Assembly: GCA_964023275.1 (NCBI GenBank)
Contig: OZ029919.1
Coordinates: 11,467,702 to 11,531,701, forward strand
Reading direction: 5' to 3'
From: Norana najaformis
Lineage: Eukaryota > Annelida > Clitellata > Crassiclitellata > Hormogastridae
Length of the DNA stretch: 64,000 nucleotides
The notes below the pieces were generated by a model, which did no database searches, had not been told where the DNA came from, and saw only the letters and a program-made list of their open reading frames with translations. Every line of letters begins with the position of its first letter. Position 1 is the stretch's first letter. Of the stretch, positions 1-12,200 are shown one piece after another. The translations under genes and the position numbers were made by a program.

Positions 1-747
1 AGCTGTAACTGAGATAAATTATGGTACTTTTGCCTTTGCCAGCCACAGCCGGACTAGCAAACACTGGCAGGGGGTTAGCTGCTGTCTCAGCCAAGGTTAC
101 AACAGCTGTGTACCGATAGGCATGGCAAACCAGTGCAGATACTTTAAAATAATGTCTGGAAACAGTAGATGCTAATGTAGCCAGAAACATAAAACAAATT
201 GTCTGATATTAAATAATCATTTTTGCCCATAATGTGGCCTTTCAAAGTAACTGGACAAAATCATATAGTAGCATGCTATAGTGCGTGCATTCACATCAGA
301 CAGCCTACATCTTTGAGTTTTCTAGCCACACTAAGACTTATATAAATCATACACTACTATTTTTCAGCATGGCCTTCTTAACCCTCGGTTCGTTAACATG
401 TGGTTGTGGTGACTTTGTCTCTCAGTGACCAAGTATAAACAGATTTGCACTGTATATGCATGTATGCAGTTCAAGATTGACTGGGCAGAATAAGGGTTGG
501 AAATCTTACATCAATGTCCATTGATCCAGAGCTTTCCAAAATTAAATTCAGGATTGTATACCACATACTATATGTATTGCTGCTAAATGTAGTTTCAGTA
601 AACATTTACCAACTTTTCAGCTGTAAATGATTTGCAAATGTTTCCAAGTAGATACCAGCATCTTACTGAGATGTTAAATAAATCCTGACCAGTATACTAT
701 TTGTTTCAAGGCAAAATATCAATTTACTAAGCTTTTTCTTTCTGCAG

Positions 748-1643
748 GTCACATGATGGCATACAAACTGAGCATAACGAACCCTCACGAATACGGTCTC
801 TACCTGATCAACGATGGTGAAGGTAAGTTCAGTTTCTCGTCAGGAATTTATCTGGACATAGTTCCTCATCTCACAATACGTACATGCATGAGTGTTGGAA
901 CGTGCGATGCAAATACGGTACCTGTGGTATTTTACAGCACCTTTAAAGAACGTCTCAGATGTGTTTATCACTAGCCCTAAATGATGCTGAAGTTCCAGAA
1001 AAAGAATTTGTCTGCAGACAAGCAGCGCTTCCAACTTGAAAAAGGTCTCCACTGGCAGTCCTCACAAACACATAGAAGGCTAATACAGTATATTGGGTGT
1101 AATTGAAAATGTAGTCTCATAATTGTCTCTGAGATATCAAGAGTCTGCAAACATAATGTAGTTTGCATGTTTAGAATTTGTGTTGCTGTTGTTTGATGTA
1201 AACTGAAATGTAAGGTCAGTTAAGGTACAGCAGTCGCTTATTCTTTATACTTGTATTATGAATAACCAAGTAGTTCTGGGATTGAAGGCTTTTCTACACA
1301 ACAGCTGAACCAAGTTCCTTAGAGGCTGCATGTATCAACAAGAAATTTTTGAGTTCAGAGGATGCATGTCAGGTTGGGAGAAAACTCTGAGGAGTTTTCT
1401 TTAAGAGGCACTATATAAATGTACACTTACGATTACGATAAGAAGTCAGTGAAATGCTTAAGCACCATCACTCCGCCGACACGTATCTGGAAATGTTCAA
1501 TTTATGAATCGTTGCCTTTTCTAGAGAATCGTCTGAATGATACAGCCAACCTCAATGACATCAAAGCCACTTCCTCTAGCAACCATCTGTTGGCTTACAA
1601 GCGCATCAGTGCCAAATTCATCTGGCCAAAAAGCAGACAATGA
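748..1643 (+). CDS. 3' end of a gene with a C-terminal Ras-association-like domain (RIN/Sprint type?), partial
   Basis: Two coding segments, 748..822 and 1525..1643, join in phase. The first follows a pyrimidine-rich tract and CAG and ends GAA-G before gtaagt. The second follows ttttctag, and its AG completes a GAG codon. The joined reading encodes about 63 residues and stops at TGA 1641-1643. Visible motifs are AYKLSITNPHEYGLYLIND early and HLLAYKRISAKFIWPKS near the end. This strand pattern resembles a ubiquitin-fold RA domain; the C-termini of RIN Rab5 exchange factors end in a similar (H/F)xxxYKRI strand. Earlier exons lie upstream of base 1 or were not recognised in 1-747. The 702-nt intron carries a SINE-like tail. 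The gene converges on PPP1R21. The splice structure is fairly sure; the family name is a guess from memory, and other RA or FERM-like proteins are possible. Confidence 0.55.
1371..1434 (+). repeat. SINE-like tail shared with 21,309-21,370
   Basis: The string CAGGTTGGGAG, a gagtttt-ctt block, a GGCACTATATAAAT-like block and an attac stretch recur in the same order at 21,309-21,370 inside a PPP1R21 intron. The final block alone is seen at about 2,283, 10,946, 28,564, 29,843, 43,152 and 57,826, often as AAAGGCGCTATATTAAG. It is probably the common 3' tail of a SINE and its partner LINE. The full 5' body was not defined. Confidence 0.5.
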
Positions 1644-2620
1644 AGCCTAGAAATTCTTTCAGGCGATCAGTTGAACAATGGAAGGTTAACCTGATACTCA
1701 AGAAATGCAAACAGAAGCACCGTTCTGTATACAATGCTACTCGAGAAACTGATCAAATACATGGTTCAAGCTCCAGTCAGCAGCATGGAAAAGTGAAGAA
1801 GTGTTTGCAATAATAGTGAAACACCTTTATGATTTGCACTACTACAGCGAGAATGACTTATACTCAAGAGGACTGTGGCTTTCCATTTCCTTTATCAGCC
1901 TTTTTACCTCTGTGTACATATCCATCATCTGTGTAGACTTCATGAACCGATGGACCTAACTTTAACACCTGTTTAAGTCTGGTCCTTCACACAGTTTCAA
2001 GGTTTTATTGTAAACGTGATTTTTGTGGTTGGAAAAACGCAGGTTGTTTTCAATTTCATTGGCTTTTTTCTGTTGTTAGTTGTTTCTGTATGATGATATT
2101 CCAGACAGAATAAAGTAGGAGACTCATTCCAAATTCAGTCCAGTCACTATCACAGCTTTCTGCTACTATTCACGTTTGTCAGTCATAGTGCAATATCTCC
2201 ACAAACCTGCAGAAAAACAATAGGAAAATAGGAAATCACAGGAAAAACAATAGAAGGTGCCTTAGAGTAGCTTCTTAAAAGGCACTATATAAATTCAATA
2301 AGTATAAGATACTCCAAATCAGGTGTATTCATGTTTGGTCAATGATTATCTTCAGTATTTGTATTTTTAAATGCTAAACCTGAATAGTTATGATGTTTAC
2401 CATTAAGAGCTTCTTAAACATGTAGGAAAGGATGTGTTGTGTGACTTACAGAGCTGCCTCAGTGTTTCCTTTACTTTCACATCAGTGCTAATTTTATTGC
2501 TGTTTAGGAACAAGATACAGTGCCGGTTTTACTGTAAAATGTTGAATGTTTGACGCTATTGGTTCAAGACCAATAAAGTTTGTTAATAAAAATATTCTGA
2601 TTTAACTGATTCAAGATTTT
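1644..2620 (+). other. Probable 3' UTR of the RA-like gene, with poly(A) signals
   Basis: No coding signal follows the TGA. AATAAA hexamers lie at 2109-2114 and 2572-2577, so the transcript may end near 2130 or 2600. A short AT-rich tail containing GGCACTATATAAAT (2283-2296) matches SINE/LINE-type tails elsewhere in the window, so part of this UTR is repeat-derived. Confidence 0.4.
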
Positions 2621-3650
2621 TACTGACAAGTTCTTACAGAAACTGTTAGTACATATGCCTCTTACCAAGTATATAGATATTTCAAGCAATACCTGGATTC
2701 TAAATTTAAGCGATGCCATCTGTGTATGACTAGAACCACAAACCCCTGGGCAACTCAAACCTTGGATAGTCATAGATTACATGCCTTACCAAGGACATGA
2801 CTATTTCAAAAGGTGTAATTCGCCCTGGGCACAGAAGTGAATATTGATTCTACATGTACATCTGTCCACTTCTGCTGTACCACTTACAGTCCAACAACTC
2901 CAACTCAAACTGGGGAAAGCTAATGAAAATGTGTCTTTACACAGTTGCCTAACAATCGATTCAATGCCCGTCGTTTCTTGCAATGTTGCAGGTGACAAGT
3001 TCCAGGCAGATGAGCCCACTTAGGAGAAGCAGGGCTCAAAAAACTTCAACCCCAGTAGTGGCACTTTGTATGCACGACCAGGATAGTTGATCATGCATCA
3101 AAATTATAACACAAATAGCAAAATTAATGAAGCAAATAACCACAACAATCTGGAAACTTTTACTTAACTTATTTTATCTAAAATATCTAAACAGAACAGC
3201 ATACATCTAAGTGAACTTCTTTAGTAGCTTGCTCTGTTACTTGAGATTACGATTAACAGATGCTAACCATGCAAGCAACAAACTCCTAGTAATCTTGACA
3301 TGGTTTGCTGGCTACTATGCTGTCAGACATAGGTTGCAAAGACAACACAATTGTTATGACTAAATCACAGAAAGGCAAGAAAAGATAAGATTGTACTTTT
3401 GTCATACTCTTTGTCAACTGTATTCTTCTACACATTAAGCAAGGTTGGTAGAGAATTTGGGCAAATCACCAGATTGATGAAATCAGAAAAATATGATTCT
3501 TTGGTGACTCAGCAGTTAAGCAGGATTTGAATGATAATCAAATGACAAAAACTGACATTCATCATTTATCACAAGGCTTGAAACACCTGGTTTGTCAAAC
3601 AGAACATATCAGGTCCTGGAACTTTACAAGGCTACATTACATTCATTCTT
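2621..3650. other. Intergenic, nothing recognised
   Basis: AT-rich sequence between the convergent RA-like and PPP1R21 genes. Short open frames here (for example 2801-3019 on the minus strand) have no recognisable domain and no supporting splice or codon pattern. Confidence 0.5.
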
Positions 3651-3655
3651 TTAGT

Positions 3656-3960
3656 AAATTTATATAGCATCTTTTCCACTTTTCCAGACATCTACTCAGA
3701 AGCACTCCCATCCCAACCTCGGCAAAAAGAACAGCTTGAAGTCACCAATGACCATTGATGGAACAACAATGGCTGAATTCAGATGACGTTCACAGAAGAT
3801 ATTCAAGATTTTGATTACTTCTGGAGGCAAAAGGTCAGTTCCAGGTGGATGATGTGCTAACAGCCAATAAACAATAAAGTAAACAATAGGGCAAGTAAAC
3901 AATAGGGCAAGAAAAGGAACAGACTGGGCCACTCCATCAAACTCTTTATTCACAGAAACA
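3656..3960 (-). mobile_element. 3' end fragment of a LINE, same family as 34,010-34,945
   Basis: The plus-strand text from TTTATATAGCATC through CTACTCAGAAGCACTCCCA and on to AACCTCGGC closely matches 34,045-34,125, the 3' end of the better preserved LINE. Read on the minus strand it ends DFKLFFLPRLGWECF, corresponding to the last residues of that element's reverse transcriptase frame. The rest of the 85-residue frame (to 3953) does not look like reverse transcriptase and may be other repeat sequence. Confidence 0.55.
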
Positions 3961-4562
3961 GGAATTAACTACAGTTAACTGTGCAGCACACAGAAAACTG
4001 TTTAAACTAACAGAGATGACTGGACACTTGGACAGATGCACGAAGGACCATAGCTCAGCCCTTCCATCAACTATTTAATTGCAGAAATTGATATTAACTA
4101 AAATTAACTGAATGAAGCGAACCTATTTACTATTCCTGTCTGGAAGAACTAATGCCAATCACCAACAAATAAAAAGCAATCAATAACTATAATCAGTCTA
4201 TATACATGTCCATACATATGTACAAAAATACGATTATAACACTGGAAACAAAACACCCTTGCACAATTCTGCCTAACAAGTTTTCACCAATTGCTTTTCA
4301 CTATTCAAACAGATCAGAATGTGTGCTCTACTGTTCCTTACAATCACCCTCTTCTTCCTTTCTTTTCTTCTTTTGCCCTTCATTCATTCCCTTTTCTTCC
4401 ATCTGTCACTTCTTACTTTCTGCCCACTTTCCTCCATTCTCGCCATTCCAATGCTCCTTTATTCTTTCCTATTTCCCATTGATTTCATCCCTTCATCCAT
4501 TCCACAGAATCACTCTCTCTGTTCATCTGTTTCTTTAATTATTTCCTTCCCATTCAAGTAAA

Positions 4563-4704
4563 TACAAAAGGTTACATCATCATTACTTCCTATCAAGATC
4601 TAAGCTTAGGTGATTTGCAATATTTTAGTCTTCTACAAAAGATTACATCATCATTACTTCCTATCAAGATCTACGCTTAGTTGATTTGCAATATTTTAGT
4701 CTTC
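4563..4704. repeat. 71-bp tandem duplication
   Basis: Two adjacent units (4563-4633 and 4634-4704) are nearly identical: both run from TACAAAAG through TTACATCATCATTACTTCC to TTTTAGTCTTCT. They differ at only a few positions, so the duplication is recent. It lies downstream of the PPP1R21 stop, in or near its 3' UTR. Confidence 0.85.
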
Positions 4705-5106
4705 TTCGCTAAGAAACTCACTTAAAAACACATCAGTGATTTATTTGCTTCTGCCAAAGTACAAAAAGAATCATCAAGAAAAGCCAATAAATGTATGAGT
4801 TTTCACACTAGCACTTTTTAACTTAAAGACAGTAACAGCACAGAACCTGCATACAGTACTAGAGCTAAATAAAGGCAATATTACTGGTACATGTGACAAG
4901 TAATGAGACCACATACCACATTATGAATTTCATGGAGAGATTGGACAAGCATGTAATTTAATAGTAATCTCGTACATGGCCTCCACAGAACTCTACTCAG
5001 CACCAATCCCCATCTTATCACCAGAAATTCATATCTACCTTTGCATAATAATTTGTTTGTGTAAAAATACAATAATGGTATACAATCCATTCATGCATAT
5101 ACCGTA

Positions 5107-6298
5107 TTTATTTGATGACATTCTTTAGAATATATCTGTAAATATATATGGAACAAACACACTTTATTCACATGGCCATATCCAGGAAATGGGTTGGCAC
5201 TCTGACATACATTAATGCAACTGAAATCCAATCTAATTCAATCACTTCTGTGTCAACATTACCAATTACAAAATCAAAAGTTGTCTCAAATCTCAGTCAG
5301 ATACAAGGAAGTTCAAGAGAGAGAAAATGCAGCCAGTCTCTGGTTTCTATTAGGAAATCAGCCAATTTAACATATGCAGCTTTTGTTCAGTGTTCCTCAG
5401 ATAAAGTAGATGCTTTGAGGGCTCTATCTAATCTTAAAATGGAAAAGATAAAACTAATCTCCTGACCTGGCTGAATAATAAGGAGTCTGGTGGGGAAGTA
5501 GCAGATGGCAGAGGCATGAAGGCTGGTCAGATGATAATTTTACACAATAAAATCTCCATCCTTGATCTGAATCCTTCCTGCAACTGGAAGCCAGCTCAAA
5601 GATCACAGCAACAGCCTCTAATGATGGTAAGTGCCATTGAAAAGAGACAACCAAGCAACAAAATTAGGCCAGAAACCTAGCCTATATGGAAATTTACTTT
5701 GGAAAAGTAATCCACTTCTGCCTATCCAGAAAACTGAGGTAAAGAACTGCAAACACAATCTTGCATGATGGCCAACAATTTAATATTGAAGCACGCTGAA
5801 AACAGCAAATTTATCACAAGCACTGACAATACCACTGATAAAAGGAAAGGTATCAGTAAAGCTTAAAATACTGGTAAGAACAACATTTACCATACCACAA
5901 AACTAATCAGTGTGTAAAATTTATCAGTAGCACTGATAAAATACCATACCACAAAACTGACAGGTGTGTAAAACTGAAAACACTGTAACTGCACATTTAT
6001 CTGAAAGACTGATAACAATTATTGTGCTTTATAGTTCTCATAAAACAACTGGTAACATAAATGTTTAGAGCAGAGTTACCAGTAACACTAATAACGTCAC
6101 ATTTATCAACACTGCAAGACCACAGATTCTTTAAAACTGAGCCTTAACAGTCAGAAAGTGTCCCAATATATTTACAAAGAAATCAAAATGTACTGAAAAC
6201 TGATTCAAATTTGCCTGCCATCAGTCACGTCATCACTGCACGTGAAGTCTATTCGAAGCAGACAAGTCTCAGCCGAAGAAATGACTTGATGTTTCCCA
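5107..6298 (-). other. Probable PPP1R21 3' UTR
   Basis: Downstream of the PPP1R21 stop at 6299, the first good poly(A) hexamers on the minus strand are AATAAA at 5168-5163 and 5112-5107. Others at 4745-4740 and 4463-4458 allow a longer UTR. The stretch at about 5,870-5,970 contains an imperfect internal duplication (ACCATACCACAAAACT repeated). No competing reading frame is convincing. Confidence 0.4.
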
Positions 6299-9200
6299 TC
6301 ATCTTCCTTTCTTGCCTTTCTTTACATCCTGTTGACAGAAAAACAGGCTTCAAAATGCTAAGGACAAAATGGAAAAAGGCTAAAACTATGTACGTAGGTA
6401 TGTATGCACGTAAGTATCAATACACGTGTATGTAGCACAATATAGCAGTTTCTAAATACCTCAAAAAGAGTAAGCTAATGCACCAGCAATAGTTGCCAAG
6501 TATTTAAGCATATGCCATCTTCTGATTATGAAACACAATTTCTCAAAGTTTCTCTACACCATTCATGATACTTGAAATATATTCAAACATTGATACATCA
6601 ACAATCAAATCAAGCATACTTTACACAGCTGCTTCAGTCAACGTGCTTCTGTAACTTCTAAAAATCATGCTATAAACTTATCATAATTAAGGTTAAAAAC
6701 TATTCTACCAACCTGTTTGCTCCTTTTAACATGTTAACAAATGCATTACTTATTTTAAAGAAAATATGCTATGATCTCATCAAAGATTTGACAACATGAC
6801 ATTATGCTGTAGAGGAAATGGCACATAACGCTAACACATTGTAGATTACCTTCGTAGTCTGCTGCAGCTGATATTTAAGTAGATCGATCTCATCTTTCTG
6901 TGACGTCAAGCGTTCATTCATAGCAGCCAGATGCTCACTCATCATGCTCAGCTGGCCTTCGTAGCTGCGAGTCGTTGTCTGCAGTTCATCCTACGTCATC
7001 AAACATCAGCAGATCCATATCACACTTTAACAAGCAATGTCTGCCAAGTGGCTACAACGTCTGGTGTCACTGCACATTCAGTGTCACCTACTGCCAGACA
7101 GTTTTGTCAACTGTAATTACTTCAAAGGCCACAGTAATGTTTAGCTACAGGTCACAGCAATTATTTCATTAGTGGACAGCTGACATCTTCACACATTCGG
7201 CTCAAGTGCAAACACAGCAAAAGTATGTAAGTATCTGAGCTTCTATACAGTGCATTTAAATATATGGACATCCATCCACATTTAACTTGTTGTAGGCATG
7301 AGACGAATTTGTTCACTGTTGATGGGTTTTTAATTACCAACATCTCCATTTCGACTCAGATGGTTATGAATTGTTCACCTTAGAATTCTGCATTACAAAA
7401 TCTGCTAAATGAACAGAGATATAGACTTCATTAAAACCCACTGGTACCATGAAACATTACACACACCATTCTGAAACCATTAACAAGTACACTGGATCAG
7501 CTGCTCATTCCAAGGAAAATCCATTGCAGATTAAGATCAGCAGCTTAACGTTTTGGTACGCCTCATACACAAGTGGCTTCATTCAAACCCAAGACAAAAA
7601 GAAGAATTATGCAATAAGATGTGACTTTTATGGACATTACTTTGAGCTGAGCGACACATTGGTTGGCTTGTGTCAGTTCATTCTGCATTTTGTCTTTCTC
7701 CCTCTGACAGAGAACCAGTCGCTTTTGCAAAGCACGACACTGAAAATCCAAACAGTTAGAGACTAAAAACCAGTACAGGGAAGAGGGAAGTTATGAAGGC
7801 AAGCGAGACTAGGTAAGATAATCGCTCAATCGTTATACGCCTCTTTCAACAACAGTCTTCAGAGGTTTGGCTGAAGGATATTTTGGCTGCATTGTAAACA
7901 CACCAGCAATCCGATAACTGAACAAACCTAGATTACAGTCAGTTCTGACAACAAATTGCTAATTTTAAAACAGCTATGGTATTAAACCAAAGCTGTAAAG
8001 GTTAAAGGCAAACACATTTTCCACCATACCAACCCAATAAACTTATCAGTAAATTGCAAAAGAAGGCAGGATATTATGATATCAGGTAAAAGGCACATTA
8101 TACATGCATAGACAAGCTAAAATAATCGACAGGCTATTAAAAGAAAGATCTATCTAACAGATTTAAATTAATATAAGTTATGACGAAATAAGGCATTGTA
8201 AGGTACATTATGAAATAAATTATGCCATGCTGCACATAGAAGTAACACTCAAAGGCATTAAAGGAGTTATTAAATAATTACCTCGAGCAAAAAAGGGACC
8301 AAGCGACTTATCTGGTGGCATCTTTCAAGTCTCCAAAAAGTGCAGACAAGCACTCAACATTTGTGATAATAGATGCTTAAAATCTGAAAGAATATTTTTC
8401 ACGTTTCTTTACCTCAGCATAGAAATGGACTGCCTTGCTGTCAGCAAGCTGTAAGTTGGATGTAAGTTCGTTGACTCGACGTGAATAATGTTTTGTAACA
8501 AGATCTTCACGCATCTCTGCCTCTTCTGAATTTTCTTCAAGCAAATCGACTCGACCCAACTGCAGTTTACAAAAGTGCATAATTTTCGATGATCCACACA
8601 ACAGACAATCGCTCAAATGAAATCATAACCTACTTGCAGGCAGCTTGTTTGTTGGTAAACAGAATTTAGCTTTCTATCTTGGGCAAGCAGAAGTTGTCTC
8701 TGATAAACAGAAAAGATTTAAGAACTCAACCTAAATATTTTCACCTATTGTAACAACTACAAAGTGCAGTGAACAGTGTCTCAAATCATACTAGGGTACA
8801 TGAATTCTTAAAACATTACGTTAAGTTTCCAGAACCTGTAAACTTACCAAGGATGATCTTGTAATACCACAAGTGGTGCCCTCTCGAGATGGTTTTATGT
8901 CAGCAGGATCCTCTATCTGTGCTTCAAGTGAATTGATGCTGCTCTTCTGAAGTGACAAGACCTTCTGCAAAGTCAGAATAAGGTCAGTAAATATAAAATA
9001 ATACATTAAAAATGAAAGGTATGGTAGGTAAAGAACTGAAGGAAAAAGAATAAAGTCAAAATCAACGATGTTTTAAATAGCTTGGCCTCAGCGCCAAATC
9101 TGGCAGCCACTGCTTCACGGCATCTGTGGCTCAGTGCATCTTGGTCTTGGCCTCAGCTTCATGAAATTAGCTGTGGCCTCAAGAAGCCTTGCAAAATGGC

Positions 9201-12200
9201 CTTGTGGGATTTTGCCAAGCCAACATCACAGGCAAAGAGCTAGATCATGATTGTGATCCATTTTCTTAGTTCAGACTTTCTTTCTAGTTAAGTTATATCT
9301 AATATTTGCTAAAATTTTTGTTGCAACAGGCACTGTTTTGTAATATGCGGCCCTAATTTAGCGGGACCTAGGTCCCTTTTGGAGCAACCATCTATAGCCC
9401 AATAATCCATACCATTCACTGTTCTTTTGGAATCAATAAAGTTTCAAATTAGACCATCAGGATATGCAAATAGAGACCTGCAAGAAGCAAAAAACTTTCT
9501 TACTGCATATACAGATGACAGAAAGCAATTTATGAGCAATCATCTCTGAGTGTACATGCATGCTCTTCCATTGTAAGATCATGCTGAGACAGACCTGATA
9601 TTCTTTCTGGTATTTCATTTGCATCAGCTGTGTTTCCAGTATCCAGTGTTCACGTTCCTGCTCCAGATGACCCAGTCTCTCTTGCAAACTTACAACCTAA
9701 ATCACATTTCAACAAATGACAGAAACTTTAAGAGAAAAAGCAGACAAATCTACAAGGTGAGTAAATAAAAACATTTATAAAAGCGTTAAGGAGGCAAAAA
9801 ATAAAACCAATTAAACCAATGGTAAAAAACCACCAGAAAAAATTATAATCAAAATCAGAATTAAATATTTACAGTAATCAAATAAAAGCAAGAATCCTAA
9901 GTAAGAACACATGCAAATCAGAAACACATATCTAAACTAGACAGCAATTTTGAAACTGGAAGTTAAAAAATATAAAGCATTCTAATAGAAATGCAAAACC
10001 AGAAGCTCCAACTATATCCTTAGGTCAGTTTTATTTTGTGAAAAACTGTCTCCAGTTGGCTTTTTGCCTAAATCAACTATATGTAACAATTAAATAAGTA
10101 AAAGAATTTTCAGAATGCTCCTCTGCACAAACCAGAAGGTTAATTTACCATTATTCTTATCCAATTAACTGATTCACAAAGGTTCATTAAGTTCAAGAAA
10201 TTCAAAGCCAAAGTCCAGAAATTCACAGATAATAAGAAGCACTGCTATAAAAAAATTTCTGATTCTGTTAGTGATGAAAGCCAATTTGCTAAAAAAAAGT
10301 GCAGCAACACAAAAGACGTTAATTCTTATTTCAATTTTGTAACACAGACGATAGATAGAATGGGGTCGCATGAAAGTTACTATTCAATTGGTTTTAAATA
10401 ATAACCAAATGTAGTACAATTACATTTAACTGATACATATTCAGTTAGTAATAACAAAGTGCTTTCTTGAACTCATTTACCTAAATTTCAGATTATGGCA
10501 CCCCAATTTGTTCATCATATTTAAAAATGAGTGTGGCTCAGAATACATTTTAGGCTGCGAGTCCCCTTAATTCTGTAAAATCAAAAGACTCGATTTTCTT
10601 GACACACTGACATACCTGCTGCGTAAGGCTATCTTTGCTCTCAGTAAAGCTGTAAACGGTCTTTCGGTTTTGCAACGCTATAGTGTACGGCACAGATTCA
10701 GGTGGAGGCTAAGGCGGTTATGAAAAGTTAAATCCATGATTAATTACAACATCTAACTTGTTTCGATTATAACAGCTATAGGTCTAATGATATTCTTCCT
10801 AAAATGTAATTCAATAAAACTTAATAAATAATTGATACAGCATCTCAAAGAGTTGGTTAGGAAATTATAAAAAAAGAGAAATGAAGTCATAAAAAAACTT
10901 TGAAAGAAAAGCATAATGTAGTATTTGAAGGAGTTTCCTTCAAGCAGAGCTATATAAATGTCTCATGGCCTGACATTACAATGAAATGCAGTATAACAAA
11001 GACTACACTGCTCACCTCACTGTGGAACCCACTTAGTGGCACTCCAAACTTATGAATTGCAACAGTCTAAGTACCCTAGGCTTTTGATACTATTATTATT
11101 ATGAAAATTTATAATGCACACAGTCACAAAGAAATATGAATCTCGCTTCAAGAACATAAAAAGAAGGGACTACAATAAGCAAGAAATTAATGTACCAGAT
11201 GTACACCTCATCAAAATTATAAATCCACCACATCTGTTGCACCCTAGACTGAATTTAAAAAACTGAATAAACTACTTCAAGACTCCCAACAAACACATTC
11301 CAAAAAAATTGCTCATCTGCATGACTCAATCTAATGGTCATTACAAACACAAGTAAATGAGGCTAACAAAGGTGTCTTCTCACTGTGCCTCAGCCAAACA
11401 ATCTTTTGACTTGGAGTATTTATAAAGACTCATAAACAAGTGTCTTACCTTCACCTTTTCTATTATTTCCTGTTAATGAGTGTATGATAATCAGCAACAA
11501 CAGCTAAACATAAACTGGATAGTAATATATACATTACTCTGTTGATTAGTGAAAGGTAATCAGTTGCTCTCTGGCGAAGAACCGTGATGGCTGGATTGGC
11601 TGGCACATGCCCCTGGGCCTGGAGAGTTCTCTCAAGTGTCGCATAGGAATAAGTAAAAAATGCCAGATTGCCTGAGAAGAAAGCAGATATCTGAAAATCA
11701 CAAAGTAAAACCTTTATGTAGTACACACATTCACACATACTTTGGATTTCAGCAAAAATCACAAGGTTAGCCAATATGCACATATCAACCATCAAAGGCT
11801 TTATCCAATTCTTCAAGAATCATTTGGTCGTATTCTTCAGAAATCTTTAAATGTTTTAAGTAACTTTAAGTGCCATTACATTTAAATTTTTTAAAAATGA
11901 AGTCATTAGGCCTACATGAAGGGCACGGCAAATACATATGTAGGGAAAAACAGACTTATGTAGGAACATGTAAGACGCAGGTTCTGAGAATTTTCAGTGT
12001 ATTTCAGCACATGTTTCATTATCATGCGGTTCTGACGGTTTGAATCCTGCCATCCGCATGTTACTGGACTTTGATCGTACATACATTAATGATAATCCAA
12101 ACTCACAATTATGAATGACACAACTTAATATTTCAACAACATTACACTAATTCTAGGCAAGGGATGCAAATTAGGTGACATGGCAACTTACCTTGCTCGT

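Noticed and set aside
4206-4561. Overlapping 110- and 80-residue frames
   Set aside because: They follow from a pyrimidine-rich tract (CTTTCTTTTC-like); several frames are open at once and no domain is present.
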